Source: an uncultured Paraburkholderia sp.
Lineage (GTDB): Bacteria > Pseudomonadota > Gammaproteobacteria > Burkholderiales > Burkholderiaceae
Reading direction: 5' to 3'
DNA: 5,548 bases
Assembly: GCA_937917025.1 (NCBI GenBank)
Contig: CALFSF010000069.1
Coordinates: 1 to 5,548, forward strand
The position numbers were made by a program, and so were the translations under genes. The notes below the pieces were generated by a model that saw nothing but the letters and a program-made list of their open reading frames with translations, was not told the origin of the DNA and made no database searches. Position 1 is the first letter of the stretch, and each line of letters opens with the position of its first letter. Below, piece by piece: positions 5,065 through 5,548 of this stretch.

Positions 5065-5548
5065 TCAGGGGGTGGTCGCAAGGCTGGCCTTTACCCGGTA
5101 GACCAGTGTCGGATTCTTGTCGACGATAGTCCAGCTGACCCACTGGCCGTCCGGCACCGTCAGCCCCGGATGGCTCGCCGAAACCCGGCGCGGTTGCGGC
5201 GGCAGCGTGCAGCCCGTGTCCGTCTGGCGCGCGCCGGGTTCCTCGATGGTTTCCTGCGCGTCGATCGCGAGCGTGACTGCGGTCGCCGACGCCTGCAGCG
5301 GCGAAACCGTCAGGGTGCGGGACAGATCGATGCTGCCGCCCGGCGCATCCTTGCAGCCGACGTTGTGTGTCACGACGTGATGATGCGTATCCGTGCGCGC
5401 CTGGCCGACGGTCGTCGTGCCATCGAATGTGTCGATCTGCTGACCGTCGCTGACGACCTGCAACTGCCATTGCACCGACTGCTGCGCGGGGCGCTGCTGT
5501 GCCTCCACGCGAGTCTGGGCCATGAACGACGCAGCACAGAACATCACG
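5065..5548 (-). CDS. Small secreted hypothetical protein, N-terminus cut by the window edge
   Basis: The frame is open to the right edge, so the true start probably lies outside. About 160 codons are visible. The first residues (MFCAASFMAQTRVEAQQ) look like the end of a signal peptide, with possible cleavage after FMA or VEA, suggesting export to the periplasm or beyond. The mature part is polar with alternating short hydrophobic segments, as in an all-beta domain: VQWQLQVVSDGQQIDTF, then a THHHVVTHNVGC block, and later QWVSWTIVDKNPTLVYRVKA. Two cysteines (about residues 65 and 113 of the visible part) could form a disulfide. There is no enzyme motif and no name I can assign. High G/C in third positions and the tight spacing to the EEP gene (31 bases) support a real gene and an operon. 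Confidence 0.78.
   Translation of the reverse strand, partial: VMFCAASFMAQTRVEAQQRPAQQSVQWQLQVVSDGQQIDTFDGTTTVGQARTDTHHHVVTHNVGCKDAPGGSIDLSRTLTVSPLQASATAVTLAIDAQETIEEPGARQTDTGCTLPPQPRRVSASHPGLTVPDGQWVSWTIVDKNPTLVYRVKASLATTP

Overview
The window looks like chromosomal DNA from a GC-rich beta-proteobacterium, most likely Burkholderia sensu lato. The evidence is very high third-position GC in the clear genes, FPR and LysE/RhtB proteins of the expected type, and TAAAAT-type promoter elements. The genus is an inference from style and family resemblance; no search was run.

Layout: five of the six recognisable protein genes are on the minus strand. From the left edge: (1) the first 24 codons of a NarL/FixJ-type response regulator, overlapped by 4 bases (ATGA) with (2) a soluble DegS/NarX-type histidine kinase with no sensor domain and a low-complexity insert inside its ATPase domain; (3) a relatively AT-rich stretch of about 500 bases with inverted repeats, a candidate operator and one doubtful small membrane ORF; (4) fpr, ferredoxin/flavodoxin-NADP+ reductase, with a clear hairpin after it; (5) about 500 bases without a confident gene, holding a terminator-like hairpin followed directly by a good sigma70-like promoter; (6) a LysE/RhtB-family exporter; (7) on the plus strand, a C-terminal remnant of an aldose 1-epimerase (GalM-like), probably a pseudogene; (8) a YbhP-like endonuclease/exonuclease/phosphatase-fold protein; (9) the truncated gene of a small secreted hypothetical protein at the right edge.

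How they work together: the kinase and regulator form a translationally coupled two-component pair of unknown stimulus. The EEP protein and the secreted protein are 31 bases apart and probably co-transcribed. fpr and the LysE exporter look like independent single-gene units with their own promoter elements. The epimerase remnant is convergent to the EEP gene and contains the exporter's likely promoter, suggesting an old rearrangement at this junction.

I saw no tRNA, rRNA, CRISPR array, IS element or phage gene, and no convincing evidence for a wholly new system. The points most worth a second look are the decayed epimerase, the kinase insert with its altered DxxxQ motif, the structured AT-rich intergenic region, and the terminator-promoter pair upstream of fpr.
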